A stretch of 33,137 nt of DNA from Lachnospiraceae bacterium. GTDB lineage: Bacteria > Bacillota > Clostridia > Lachnospirales > Lachnospiraceae. This document shows, piece after piece, positions 24,604 through 32,268 of this stretch. The position numbers and the translations under genes are program-made. The notes under the pieces were generated by a model. The model worked only from the letters and a program-made list of their open reading frames with translations. It was not told the origin of the DNA and searched no databases. The DNA lies in NCBI GenBank assembly GCA_029062895.1, contig JAIDPF010000052.1:1-33137 (forward strand). Direction: 5' to 3'. Position 1 is the first letter of the stretch; each line of letters opens with the position of its first letter.

Positions 24604-25362
24604 ATGACTCAAAATGAGATATTTAATATCAGTTCATTCACGCTTCATTTACTGGCTATGGGGCTAATGTTGTGCGACCATGCATGGGCAACACTTTTTC
24701 CAGCGGAAGAATGGCTGACGTGTATAGGGCGGATAGCGTATCCTATTTTCGCGTTTATGATTGTAGAAGGCTACACTCATACACATGATTTGCGCCGCTA
24801 TCTGTTGCGTATCCTTTTGTGGGCCTGTTTATCTGAAATACCATTTAACATTATGTATGGCGGCAGTGCATTTTATCCATATCACCAAAATGTACTCTGG
24901 ACGTTTTTAGAGAGTTTGCTGCTGATTATCTTGATTGAGAAATGCAGAACGCATTTCAAAAAAGGATTAGCAACGGTGGTAATTGCGGGTATTATCGTTT
25001 TGGGATTTATTCTTGGTTATGCAACCATGGTTGACTACTATGGTATTGGCATTTTAACTGTTTTGACATTTTATTTTTTCCGGGGACAAACTTGGAAAAT
25101 CCGGTTAATACAGTTTATATGCCTGTATATTTTGAATATAAAGCTGTTGGGAGGATATTACTATCCTTTCCAAATATTTGGACATGATATAGAACTTTAT
25201 CAGCAGGGATTTGCATTGATATCACTGATTCCTATTTGGTTATATCAGGGGCGTCAAGGGTTCCATAATAAGATATTTCAATATGCTTGTTATGCATTTT
25301 ACCCTGTTCATATCATTATACTGATTTTTATGCAATATTGGTTGTTCAAACCATTACAATGA
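24604..25362 (+). CDS. TraX-family membrane protein
   Basis: 252 residues with about eight membrane segments. The N-terminal pattern LHLLAMGLMLCDHAWATLFP, then IGRIAYPIFAFMIVEGY and THDLRRYLLRILLWACLSEI, matches the TraX family, named for a plasmid pilin-acetylating protein but common on chromosomes. The DH and R residues are conserved across this acyltransferase-like family. The substrate here is unknown and no conjugation gene is nearby. ATG 24604 is chosen because GAGGGTGG lies 5 nt upstream; the in-frame TTG at 24589 precedes that site. By eye the gene is AT-richer than leuS or ddl (about 38% GC in a sampled 60 bases), which could mean lateral origin. Confidence 0.78.
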   Translation: MTQNEIFNISSFTLHLLAMGLMLCDHAWATLFPAEEWLTCIGRIAYPIFAFMIVEGYTHTHDLRRYLLRILLWACLSEIPFNIMYGGSAFYPYHQNVLWTFLESLLLIILIEKCRTHFKKGLATVVIAGIIVLGFILGYATMVDYYGIGILTVLTFYFFRGQTWKIRLIQFICLYILNIKLLGGYYYPFQIFGHDIELYQQGFALISLIPIWLYQGRQGFHNKIFQYACYAFYPVHIIILIFMQYWLFKPLQ

Positions 25363-25393
25363 CAAAGAATTTAGAAGATGAGGAGTGAGAAAG

Positions 25394-26404
25394 ATGGCTA
25401 TTTTGGTAACAGGGGGAAGCGGCTTTATAGGAAGCCATACGGTAGTAGAATTATTAGAGTCCGGCAGGGAGGTTGTGGTGATCGATAATCTGAGCAATTC
25501 TTCTCCGGTGGCATTAAAACGGGTAGAGGAAATTACCGGAAAGCAGGTTGTCTTTTATCAGGCGGATATCAGGGACAGGGAAGCTCTGGAAGAAGTGTTC
25601 GCCAAGGAAAAGATAGAGAGCTGTATACATTTTGCTGGTTTAAAAGCGGTGGGAGAATCTGTAGAAAAGCCGTGGGAATATTATGATAATAATATCACAG
25701 GCACATTGACGCTGGTGGATGTCATGCGGAAGCATCATGTAAAGAATATCATCTTTTCCTCTTCCTCAACCGTATATGGTGATCCGGACAGCGTGCCGGT
25801 GACGGAAGAAAGTCCTTTGAAAAAATGTACGAATCCTTACGGATCTACAAAATTTATGTTAGAGCAGATCCTGACAGATATCCAGACGGCGGATCCTGAG
25901 TGGAATGTGGTGCTGCTACGTTATTTTAATCCGATCGGCGCACATAAGAGCGGCAGGATCGGAGAAAATCCTAATGGAATTCCCAATAATCTGATGCCCT
26001 ATATTACGCAGGTTGCTGTGGGAAAGAGAGAACGGCTTGGCGTATTTGGCGACGATTATGATACGCCGGATGGTACGGGAGTCAGGGATTATATCCATGT
26101 GGTGGATTTGGCAAGGGGACATGTAAAGGCATTAAAAAAGATCGAAGAGAAAGCTGGGCTGTGTATTTATAATCTGGGCACCGGTCAGGGCTACAGCGTG
26201 CTGGATGTGGTAAAGAACTTTGAAGAGGCTTCCGGCGTGAAGATTCCATATGAAATATTACCCAGAAGGGCAGGGGATATTGCTGCGAACTATGCGGATG
26301 CCTCCAAAGCACTCCGTGAGCTTGGGTGGAAGGCGGAGTATACACTCAAAGATATGTGTGCAGATAGTTGGAACTGGCAAAAAAATAATCCGGATGGTTA
26401 CTAA
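25394..26404 (+). CDS. galE: UDP-glucose 4-epimerase
   Basis: A short-chain dehydrogenase-family enzyme interconverting UDP-glucose and UDP-galactose in the cytoplasm. 336 residues, the normal length. The NAD-binding loop GGSGFIGSH is at the N terminus, followed by the acidic end of strand 2 (VVIDNLSNS). The catalytic set includes SSSSTVYG and Y149/K153 (NPYGSTK), and the sugar-nucleotide region RYFNPIGAH is present. ATG 25394 follows AGGAG by 8 nt; the in-frame GTG at 25385 is part of that site and is rejected. It provides UDP-galactose, the substrate of the glf product at the start of the window. It lies 31 nt after the TraX-family gene and may share its transcript. Confidence 0.95.
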   Translation: MAILVTGGSGFIGSHTVVELLESGREVVVIDNLSNSSPVALKRVEEITGKQVVFYQADIRDREALEEVFAKEKIESCIHFAGLKAVGESVEKPWEYYDNNITGTLTLVDVMRKHHVKNIIFSSSSTVYGDPDSVPVTEESPLKKCTNPYGSTKFMLEQILTDIQTADPEWNVVLLRYFNPIGAHKSGRIGENPNGIPNNLMPYITQVAVGKRERLGVFGDDYDTPDGTGVRDYIHVVDLARGHVKALKKIEEKAGLCIYNLGTGQGYSVLDVVKNFEEASGVKIPYEILPRRAGDIAANYADASKALRELGWKAEYTLKDMCADSWNWQKNNPDGY

Positions 26405-26450
26405 TATGTATAAGATTAGAGGATCAAAAACCTTATGGATAAGTGTTGTC

Positions 26451-26611
26451 TGTCAAACGGCGCAAAAGAAGTTTGTGCAAGCGACTTTTGCGCCATGAAA
26501 ATGAGACTCAAAAATCGTGGAAGCCTTTGCTGAACACGATTTTCGCTTTAAGAGGCTCATTTTCATGTTTGGCGCAAGGAGTGCGCACAAATTCTTTTGT
26601 GCAGTTTGACA
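26451..26611. repeat. 161-nt near-palindromic element between galE and the HD gene
   Basis: Terminal inverted repeats TGTCAAAC/GTTTGACA enclose nested arms. 26460-26478 pair with 26585-26602 (18 bp, one bulge, one G-U), TTGCGCC pairs with GGCGCAA, ATGAAAATGAG with CTCATTTTCAT (11 bp) and AAAATCGTG with CACGATTTT, around a loop near 26520-26535. It can fold into one hairpin of roughly 55 pairs on either strand. No transposase and no clear target-site duplication were seen. The short ORF across it is not credible. Confidence 0.75.
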
Positions 26612-26679
26612 TTTTCAGTCGTCAGTTGTGTTATTGACATCTTAAACCTAAATATAGGGTATAGAAGCGAGGTTTTACA

Positions 26680-27465
26680 TTGAAGATAGATCGTGAAAAA
26701 GTGAAAAAGGTCTTTGCGGAATACGTGAGGCATTATGATGCGGAGGATCCTAAGATACGTCTCAAGATCCTTCATACATATAAGGTGAGTGAATTGTGTG
26801 AAGAAATTGCGTGTGATCTGTTTGGTTCGACGGAAATGACGGGAGCGTCTGCCCAGGAGGATATTGACCTTGCATGGCTGATTGGTATGCTTCATGATAT
26901 CGGGAGATTTGAACAGGTGCGGCGGTATCATACCCTGTTTGACGCGGAATCCGTTTCTCATGCCGCGCTTGGAATCGAGATCTTATTTAAAGAGGAGATG
27001 CTGACAAGATTTATTACGGCAAACCCCGAAGACCCGGACGTCGGAGTGATCCGTGCGGCGATTGCTTATCATAGCGATTACCGGATTCCGGGAGATCTGG
27101 ACGAACGGACAAGGATGTACTGTCAGATCCTGAGAGACGCGGATAAGCTCGATATTTTCCGGGTGAATTGTGAAACGCCTCTGGAGGATATCTATCATAT
27201 TTCAAAAGAGGAATTGACGCATGCGGAGGTGTCGGAAGAAGTGATGGAAAATTTCATGCAGCGTCAGGCGACTCCCAGAGAGATAAGAAAGACACCGGTG
27301 GATTATGTTGTGGGAATGATCTCCATGGCATTTGAGTTGGTTTATCCCATCAGCAGAAAGATCGCGGCGCGTCAGGGCTATCTGGACCATCTGCTTGATT
27401 TTCCGTCTGAAAATGAAAAAACAAGACAGCAGTTTGCAATGATGAAACAACATCTGACACTATAA
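26680..27465 (+). CDS. HD-domain hydrolase
   Basis: 261 residues. The HD-domain core is visible: an upstream His in ILHTYKV, then MLHDIGRFEQ (H72-D73), a further His pair in YHTLFDAESVSHAALG, and an Asp in ILRDADKLDIF. This is the metal-dependent phosphohydrolase layout; substrates range from nucleotides to second messengers and cannot be told here. There is no membrane segment or extra domain. The start is TTG, preceded by GAGG 7 nt upstream, and no better downstream start precedes the helix leading to the HD core. The 161-nt palindromic element ends about 70 bp upstream. Confidence 0.82.
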   Translation: MKIDREKVKKVFAEYVRHYDAEDPKIRLKILHTYKVSELCEEIACDLFGSTEMTGASAQEDIDLAWLIGMLHDIGRFEQVRRYHTLFDAESVSHAALGIEILFKEEMLTRFITANPEDPDVGVIRAAIAYHSDYRIPGDLDERTRMYCQILRDADKLDIFRVNCETPLEDIYHISKEELTHAEVSEEVMENFMQRQATPREIRKTPVDYVVGMISMAFELVYPISRKIAARQGYLDHLLDFPSENEKTRQQFAMMKQHLTL

Positions 27466-27532
27466 AATGTGGTTTTTAAAAAATAAAACACAAAATATAT
27501 GAAAAAGGGATACCATTTCTCTGAAAATTGTG

Positions 27533-27538
27533 TATAAT
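27533..27538 (+). promoter_or_regulatory. -10 element upstream of the PolC-like gene
   Basis: A perfect TATAAT with TGTG immediately upstream; no clear -35. Transcription would start near 27545, right at an in-frame ATG (27544), which argues for the later GTG 27580 as translation start. Confidence 0.5.
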
Positions 27539-27579
27539 AGAATATGTGTGGACAAGACACAGATTTGAGGAGAAGATTG

Positions 27580-28155
27580 GTGAGAAATCGAGGATATAAA
27601 TATATCATTAAACGCAGACAGGAAGGCTACTGGCTTTATTGCGTCAATGCGATATGGATCAATCAGATGTTAAAGGAACACGGTATACGTCCCAAGGATT
27701 TTAGACAGCTGACATGGCAGGATCTTGGGGAGGTACAGGATTCCGCATTTGGCAGAAGGCTGTTTTTGGAGATGAAGCCGAAGAATTTTTGGCAGATGGC
27801 AGATACACTTTCTCTCAAATATGTATCTTATGATTTGGAGAAGGGAAGCTGCTTTTATGAACAGGATTGGTTTTTAAGATATCCTTTGTTTGCACAGGAG
27901 GATGTGTATGAACTTCTGCGGGATAGTGGTTTTAGGCAGGAGGACGCGATACGCATCATGGAAGTAGTCCGCAGGGGACAATGCGGTACGGATCTGAAAT
28001 GGCGCGAGTTTATTGAACTTTATGATGTGCCGGAGGAAATGGTCGAGGCATTTTCCAGATGTATTTATCTTCCGCCCCGGGAGAAAGTGGTCAAGGATCT
28101 GCTGGATATTATTTCGCTGGCGATCCGGTGTAAAACCCGTGGGAAAATTGATTAA
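27580..28155 (+). CDS. Stand-alone protein resembling the fingers region of DNA polymerase PolC
   Basis: 191 residues with no signal peptide or membrane segment. From residue ~57 to ~175 it follows, in order, C-terminal polymerase segments of PolC-type DNA polymerase III as I remember them. FGRRLFLEM and KPKNFWQMADTLSLKYV (57-82) match the FGTKFVRQM and RPTTFSELVRISGLSHG region. QEDVYELLRDSGF with DAIRIMEVVRRG (106-133) matches TRDDIMVYLIYKGL with AFKIMESVRKGKG. W141 plus DVPEEMVEAFSRCIYLPP (149-166) matches W plus VPEWYIDSCKKIKYMFP. The following PolC PKAHA motif is lost (PPREK). There is no exonuclease, PHP or palm catalytic segment, so it cannot polymerise. Start GTG 27580 has AGGAG 7 nt upstream; TTG 27577 is possible. 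The relationship is a recognition from memory, not an alignment. Confidence 0.6.
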   Translation: MRNRGYKYIIKRRQEGYWLYCVNAIWINQMLKEHGIRPKDFRQLTWQDLGEVQDSAFGRRLFLEMKPKNFWQMADTLSLKYVSYDLEKGSCFYEQDWFLRYPLFAQEDVYELLRDSGFRQEDAIRIMEVVRRGQCGTDLKWREFIELYDVPEEMVEAFSRCIYLPPREKVVKDLLDIISLAIRCKTRGKID

Positions 28156-28207
28156 GCGCCGGCAGGTGGCGTGACCGTTGGAAAATGTTATATTACGAAA
28201 GACAATT

Positions 28208-28237
28208 TACCGCGTGGAAGGGAATTCTGACGCGGTA
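28208..28237. terminator. Hairpin between the PolC-like gene and degV
   Basis: TACCGCGT pairs perfectly with ACGCGGTA around a 14-base loop, followed on the + strand by ATTCGTACTTTT. It is a modest terminator candidate for the convergent pair. Confidence 0.5.
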
Positions 28238-28281
28238 TTCGTACTTTTAATGAAAAGATGGCAAAAGGGAATTGTGCTTGG

Positions 28282-29172
28282 TCACTTTGTCCAGTGCCGC
28301 CGGTCCTGGCCAAAGAAAAAGATGGCGATCGTTCCGGGACCTACGTGTGTACCGGTGCAAAGATCATAGTAACGTAGGATGATTTCTTTCACGGGACATT
28401 TGGCACGGATCATGTCCGCGACAAACTGCGCATCCTCCGGGGCGTCACAGTGAGCGATAGCAACATATTCTTCTGACGGATTGGTCAGTCTGGCAATGGT
28501 ATGATCGGCGAGCGCCTGTAAGGAACGCTGGCGGCTGCGGACTTTCTCGTGTACGACGATCTTGCCAAGATCATTGCCCTTCAGAATGGGTTTAATGGAA
28601 AGAAGGCTGCCGATGGCGGCTTCCGCCGCAGAGATACGACCTCCGCGTTTGAGATATTTCAGATCACCCACTGTAAAGATCTGGTTCATGTTCATCTTTT
28701 CCCGCTCAAAGTAGGCAAGAACTTCGTCAATAGAACAACCCTGTTCGCGCAGTTCTGCGATCCGGATTGCCCAGATGCCTTCTGCAAGGGAAGCGGATAA
28801 TGTATCAATGACGGCGACGCGCCGGTTCGGATATTTATCCTTCAGGTCATCGGCTGCGATCTTAGCGGCCTGGGCCGTGCCGGAGATGCCGCTGGAAATG
28901 CTGACGAATATAATGTCTTTACCATCCGCTAAAAACGGTTCAAAAGATTTGGCAAATTTGTCGGAATTGATCAGAGAAGTGGAAACGGCGGCGCCCTTTC
29001 TCATCTGGTCATAAAAATTTTTCCCTGTGGCGGCAAAATCTCTGGTTTCGTCGTAACAGAGAAAATCTTTTCCGTCGATACTGACGGTATAAGAGATAAT
29101 GTGTATATGATATCTGTCAGTCAGATCCTTTGTCAAATTGCTGGCGGAATCGGTAATAATTTCATACAACAT
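28282..29172 (-). CDS. DegV-family fatty-acid-binding protein
   Basis: 296 residues, a little longer than the family's usual ~280. The N terminus YEIITDSASNLTKDLTDRY and the motifs AAVSTSLINSDKF, ISSGISGTAQAA, VIDTLSASLAEG and the C-terminal HVGPGTIAIFFFG are all characteristic. DegV proteins bind a fatty acid in a buried pocket; in firmicutes FakB members deliver it to the kinase FakA. Whether this copy does so is an inference, and no fakA is in the window. The ATG is preceded on the minus strand by AAGGAG at 9 nt. It is convergent with the PolC-like gene. Confidence 0.9.
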   Translation of the reverse strand: MLYEIITDSASNLTKDLTDRYHIHIISYTVSIDGKDFLCYDETRDFAATGKNFYDQMRKGAAVSTSLINSDKFAKSFEPFLADGKDIIFVSISSGISGTAQAAKIAADDLKDKYPNRRVAVIDTLSASLAEGIWAIRIAELREQGCSIDEVLAYFEREKMNMNQIFTVGDLKYLKRGGRISAAEAAIGSLLSIKPILKGNDLGKIVVHEKVRSRQRSLQALADHTIARLTNPSEEYVAIAHCDAPEDAQFVADMIRAKCPVKEIILRYYDLCTGTHVGPGTIAIFFFGQDRRHWTK

Positions 29173-29240
29173 GGCTTACAACTCCTTGAAAAAGTAATAT
29201 AATATTTGATAAGTGCAGAATTGATGAAAGCATATCATAT

Positions 29241-29269
29241 TTGCACCATTGAAATAATTGTATTATAAT
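29241..29269 (+). promoter_or_regulatory. Sigma-A promoter of the MBOAT gene
   Basis: TTGCAC (29241-29246), a 17-bp spacer and a perfect TATAAT (29264-29269). The predicted start near 29277 gives a leader of about 130 nt that contains the palindrome at 29314-29334. Confidence 0.65.
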
Positions 29270-29313
29270 AACACATGATGTGGTTATCAAAACTACATGA
29301 TAAATATTTTATA

Positions 29314-29334
29314 ACATAGTATTGAATACTATGT
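29314..29334. promoter_or_regulatory. 21-bp perfect palindrome in the MBOAT leader (operator-like)
   Basis: Arms ACATAGTATT and AATACTATGT are exact reverse complements around a single G. The odd centre and 10-base arms look like a dimeric repressor site rather than a terminator: there is no GC-rich stem and no T-run. It lies about 40 bp past the predicted transcription start. Confidence 0.55.
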
Positions 29335-29405
29335 CAAGAGCAAATGAAGCCAAAAACAGAAATGATATATGTTTGATTTGCTAGTTACAGAAGGATACAA
29401 ATGAG

Positions 29406-30863
29406 ATGGTTTTTTCCAGTTTAGAGTTTATACTGTATTTTTTGCCGATATTTTTGGCTGTATATTATATCATTCCACAAAACAGAAGTTTTAGCATTCC
29501 GGTAAAAAATTTTGTTTTACTGGTAGGGAGCCTGTGCTTTTATGCGTTTGGCGAGCCGGTCTATGTTTTCCTGATGGCAGGTTCTGTTGTCGTCAATTAT
29601 CTGTTTGCGCAGGGGTTGGATTATCTGTATGGAAAGCCGGCTTATAAGAAATTAAGGAAGGCATTATTCGGGTTTTCGCTTGTCTTTGATTTGGGGATTT
29701 TGTTTTTCTTTAAATACTGCGGATTCTTTGCACTAAATATAAATATTCTTTTATATAAGGTATTCCATATCACGTGGATTACCCTGCCGGTCATTTCGGA
29801 AGAGTCGCTGCCTCTTCCCATTGGTATTAGTTTTTATACGTTTCAGATCCTTTCCTATGTGATTGACGTATACCGCCGCAGTTATCCTGCAGAGAAAAAT
29901 TTTCTGCGCCTTGGGGCATATATTACGATGTTCCCGCAGCTTGTAGCAGGACCGATCGTCAAATACACGGAAGTGAAGAAACGGTTGGCAGACCGCCGTA
30001 CGACTAGGGTTGGATTTGACCACGGATTGAAACTTTTTATTCTGGGGATGAGCTTCAAAGTTTTGATTGCCAATCAGATCGGTATCCTTTGGACGGACAT
30101 AGAGAGGATCGGTTATGAAAGTATCTCTACGCCGCTGGCCTGGATGGGAGCATGGGCCTATTCGTTTCAGATCTATTATGATTTTTTCGGATATTCCATT
30201 ATGGCGGTGGGGCTCGGAAAAATGCTGGGATTTTATCTGCCGGAGAATTTTCGGGATCCCTATGCCTCCAAAAGTGTGACAGAGCTTTGGCAGAGATGGC
30301 ATATCACACTGGGCAGATGGTTTCGGGAATATCTTTATTTTCCGTTAGGCGGCAGCCGGTGCAGCAGGATCCGCATGGTCAGGAATCTTTTGGTGGTCTG
30401 GGCGGTAACCGGTTTTTGGCATGGGGCTGACTGGAATTTTATCTTTTGGGGATTGGGCTGGTTTGTCTTTATTATGCTGGAGAAGCTGTTTATGAAAAAA
30501 TATCTGGATGCATCCAGAGTACTGGGCAGATTGTACATGCTGTTTCTCATCCCGGTATCGTGGATCGTATTTGCCATTACAAAGCCGGACAGGCTTGTGA
30601 TCTACCTGAACAGGATGTTCCCTTTTGTGAAGATGGATTATGTGCCCAATGTCAATCCGGAGGATTATCTTCGCTATGGGAAAACCTATGCGTTATTATT
30701 TGCGGTATCGATCCTTATCTGCGTGCCAAAGGTAAGGAAAAGCTTTGTAATGCTGATCCAGAGGAGCAGGTTTGGAACATTGGTGGCATATGTTCTTTTC
30801 CTGATGTGCCTGTATTGTCTGGCGCTTGGAATGGACAATCCGTTCCTGTATTATAAATTTTAA
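29406..30863 (+). CDS. MBOAT-family O-acyltransferase (AlgI/DltB-like)
   Basis: 485 residues and about ten to twelve membrane segments. It begins MVFSSLEFILYFLPIFLAVY, the typical AlgI-type N terminus. Family landmarks are LPIGISFYTFQILSYVIDVY, the region FREYLYFPLGGSR with WQRWHITLGRW just before it, and the catalytic histidine H339 in GFWHGADWNF. Such proteins pass acyl groups across the membrane to an extracellular acceptor, often with a periplasmic or extracellular SGNH partner. The gene two positions on encodes exactly such an enzyme, though a terminator lies between. The ATG at 29406 follows AGAAGGAT. The glycan acceptor is unknown. Confidence 0.92.
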   Translation: MVFSSLEFILYFLPIFLAVYYIIPQNRSFSIPVKNFVLLVGSLCFYAFGEPVYVFLMAGSVVVNYLFAQGLDYLYGKPAYKKLRKALFGFSLVFDLGILFFFKYCGFFALNINILLYKVFHITWITLPVISEESLPLPIGISFYTFQILSYVIDVYRRSYPAEKNFLRLGAYITMFPQLVAGPIVKYTEVKKRLADRRTTRVGFDHGLKLFILGMSFKVLIANQIGILWTDIERIGYESISTPLAWMGAWAYSFQIYYDFFGYSIMAVGLGKMLGFYLPENFRDPYASKSVTELWQRWHITLGRWFREYLYFPLGGSRCSRIRMVRNLLVVWAVTGFWHGADWNFIFWGLGWFVFIMLEKLFMKKYLDASRVLGRLYMLFLIPVSWIVFAITKPDRLVIYLNRMFPFVKMDYVPNVNPEDYLRYGKTYALLFAVSILICVPKVRKSFVMLIQRSRFGTLVAYVLFLMCLYCLALGMDNPFLYYKF

Positions 30864-30899
30864 TATAATCTATAAGCATATATTAAAGTTGGCATTATA

Positions 30900-30959
30900 G
30901 TGTGAAAAATATATCTAAGGCGGTAAAAAACACTGCCTAAGATATATTAAGTTTCACAC
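30900..30959. repeat. 60-nt inverted repeat after the MBOAT gene
   Basis: GTGTGAAA/TTTCACAC (8 bp) and TATATCTAAGGC/GCCTAAGATATA (11 of 12 paired) enclose a short A-rich loop. It has no U-run of its own and directly precedes the terminator at 30962. Confidence 0.6.
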
Positions 30960-30961
30960 CA

Positions 30962-31007
30962 AAAAACGCAAAGCGAACTTGTTCGCTTTTGATGCAGCGT
31001 TTTTCAT
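30962..31007 (+). terminator. Rho-independent terminator after the MBOAT gene
   Basis: Inner stem AAAGCGAAC/GTTCGCTTT (9 bp, TT loop) and outer stem AAAAACGC/GCGTTTTT separated by TGATGCA on one side. The outer arm ends in five Ts. Confidence 0.75.
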
Positions 31008-31017
31008 TCCTATTTGA

Positions 31018-31032
31018 GCCGCCTAAGGCGGC
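31018..31032. repeat. Short GC-rich palindrome
   Basis: GCCGCC-TAA-GGCGGC, a perfect 6-bp stem 11 bp after the terminator's T-run. Its CTAAGGCGG core also occurs in the inverted repeat at 30900-30959. Confidence 0.45.
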
Positions 31033-31143
31033 ATGAGGGATTGATTAATATGAAATAAGATTGAAAAATAAGTCTGCTCTGAAATGGGGATTAGTGTTTA
31101 AAATAGTTTTTTAAAGATGGAATTATTTTTTTCAAATAATGTG

Positions 31144-31190
31144 CCTGCGATATGGTTTCGCAGGTTACGGAAAGGCATGGTTATTGGTAT
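31144..31190 (+). repeat. Dispersed hairpin-tailed repeat, copy 2
   Basis: CCTGCG/CGCAGG (31144-31164) forms a hairpin, followed by GTTACGGAAAGGCATGG. It aligns without gaps to 8371-8417, with most differences in the hairpin loop. It covers the segment just before the probable start of the SGNH gene. Confidence 0.6.
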
Positions 31191-32250
31191 GAAGCGAAAA
31201 GGGAATGATGGAATTTCCCTTGGCATTTTGATTTTGCTCACGATATGCTTCCTGCAGGGATATGGCATATGGGTCTCCCATATGGGGTACAGTAACCTTA
31301 TGGTAAAGGGATATGGTGAGAAAGTAGCATTGGCAGTCTTAGCCATTCGGGATGGATTTGTTCCATGGAATGTGTTTTCCGGAGAATCATTGGAGACGGG
31401 CAGTCTATATTCAGGAGAAAATAGAATCAGCCATTCTTCGGATCTTGTGGCAGCAGGATATGCCGAAGATATGGAACATTGGGGCTTACAGGAGATCGTT
31501 GAACAGCAACGTATGGCAGGTGAACATCGCCTGACGGCGGAATATGTGACGGAACATCTGCTGTGTCATTCCCTATTGGAGGAGATGTTGGAATGTAATG
31601 ACATGGAGGGACTGTTAGGAGGGGGCGGTTCCACACCTTCTTCGGCTTTCATAACGGTAGATGATTCTTATTTTGCGGATGCGGTTTTTATTGGTGATTC
31701 CCGAATGCAGGGCGTATATGAATATGCCGGAATGGAGGAGGCAGATTTTCTTTCTAAGGTATCCATGACGATTTATAATATGATGGATACAAAAGTTACT
31801 ACAAACGGACACAATGAAACCATCAGGGAAGCGTTGACAGATCGCCAGTATGGAAAGATTTATATCATGGTAGGTATTAATGAGATGGGAACAGCCGACA
31901 CGGAGTATTTTATCCGGCACTATCAGGCTGTTTTGGAGGAAATCAGGACATTGCAGCCAGATGCGCTCATTGTAATTCAGGCAATTATGCATGTGACCGG
32001 TGAAAAGGATAGAGAGGATCCTATTTTTAACAATACCAATATCAATGAACGTAATGAGGCGTTAAAAGAACTCACCAATGGACAGGATATTTTTTACCTT
32101 GATGTCAATGAGGTCTATGATGATGAGAACGGCAATCTCAGACGGGATATGTCGGCGGATGACGTCCATCTTTTGGGTAATTGCTATGGGATTTGGCATA
32201 CATTTTTTCTGGAGCATGGTATTGTATATGAAAGCATTGGGGAAGAATAA
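31189..32250 (+). CDS. SGNH/GDSL-family hydrolase, extracellular, membrane-anchored
   Basis: 353 residues from ATG 31189. An N-terminal hydrophobic anchor (about 9-28, ISLGILILLTICFLQGYGIW) is followed by a ~130-residue linker and an SGNH domain. Catalytic blocks are in order: S171 in FIGDSRMQG, N231 in VGINEMG, and D324/H327 in DDVHLLG. With the upstream MBOAT protein it resembles the two-component systems that acetylate surface polysaccharides, in which the SGNH partner moves or removes acyl groups outside the cell. That pairing is inferred from proximity. An in-frame ATG at 31117 would run through the dispersed repeat and is not favoured; ATG 31177, with GGAAAGG only 1 nt upstream, is possible. 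The start is therefore uncertain. Confidence 0.83.
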   Translation: MKRKGNDGISLGILILLTICFLQGYGIWVSHMGYSNLMVKGYGEKVALAVLAIRDGFVPWNVFSGESLETGSLYSGENRISHSSDLVAAGYAEDMEHWGLQEIVEQQRMAGEHRLTAEYVTEHLLCHSLLEEMLECNDMEGLLGGGGSTPSSAFITVDDSYFADAVFIGDSRMQGVYEYAGMEEADFLSKVSMTIYNMMDTKVTTNGHNETIREALTDRQYGKIYIMVGINEMGTADTEYFIRHYQAVLEEIRTLQPDALIVIQAIMHVTGEKDREDPIFNNTNINERNEALKELTNGQDIFYLDVNEVYDDENGNLRRDMSADDVHLLGNCYGIWHTFFLEHGIVYESIGEE

Positions 32251-32268
32251 ATTTATACGGAGGTTGGA

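Noticed and set aside
24604-25362. Integrated conjugative element implied by a TraX-family gene
   Set aside because: The family is common on chromosomes, and no relaxase, mating-pore, integrase or att-like repeat is present.
26443-26637. 64-codon ORF across the galE-HD gap
   Set aside because: It lies almost wholly within the 161-nt palindrome, whose self-complementarity explains its composition, and has no ribosome binding site.
28178-28369. 63-codon + strand ORF between the PolC-like gene and degV
   Set aside because: It overlaps the 3' end of degV on the opposite strand, crosses the hairpin at 28208-28237 and has no recognisable protein pattern.
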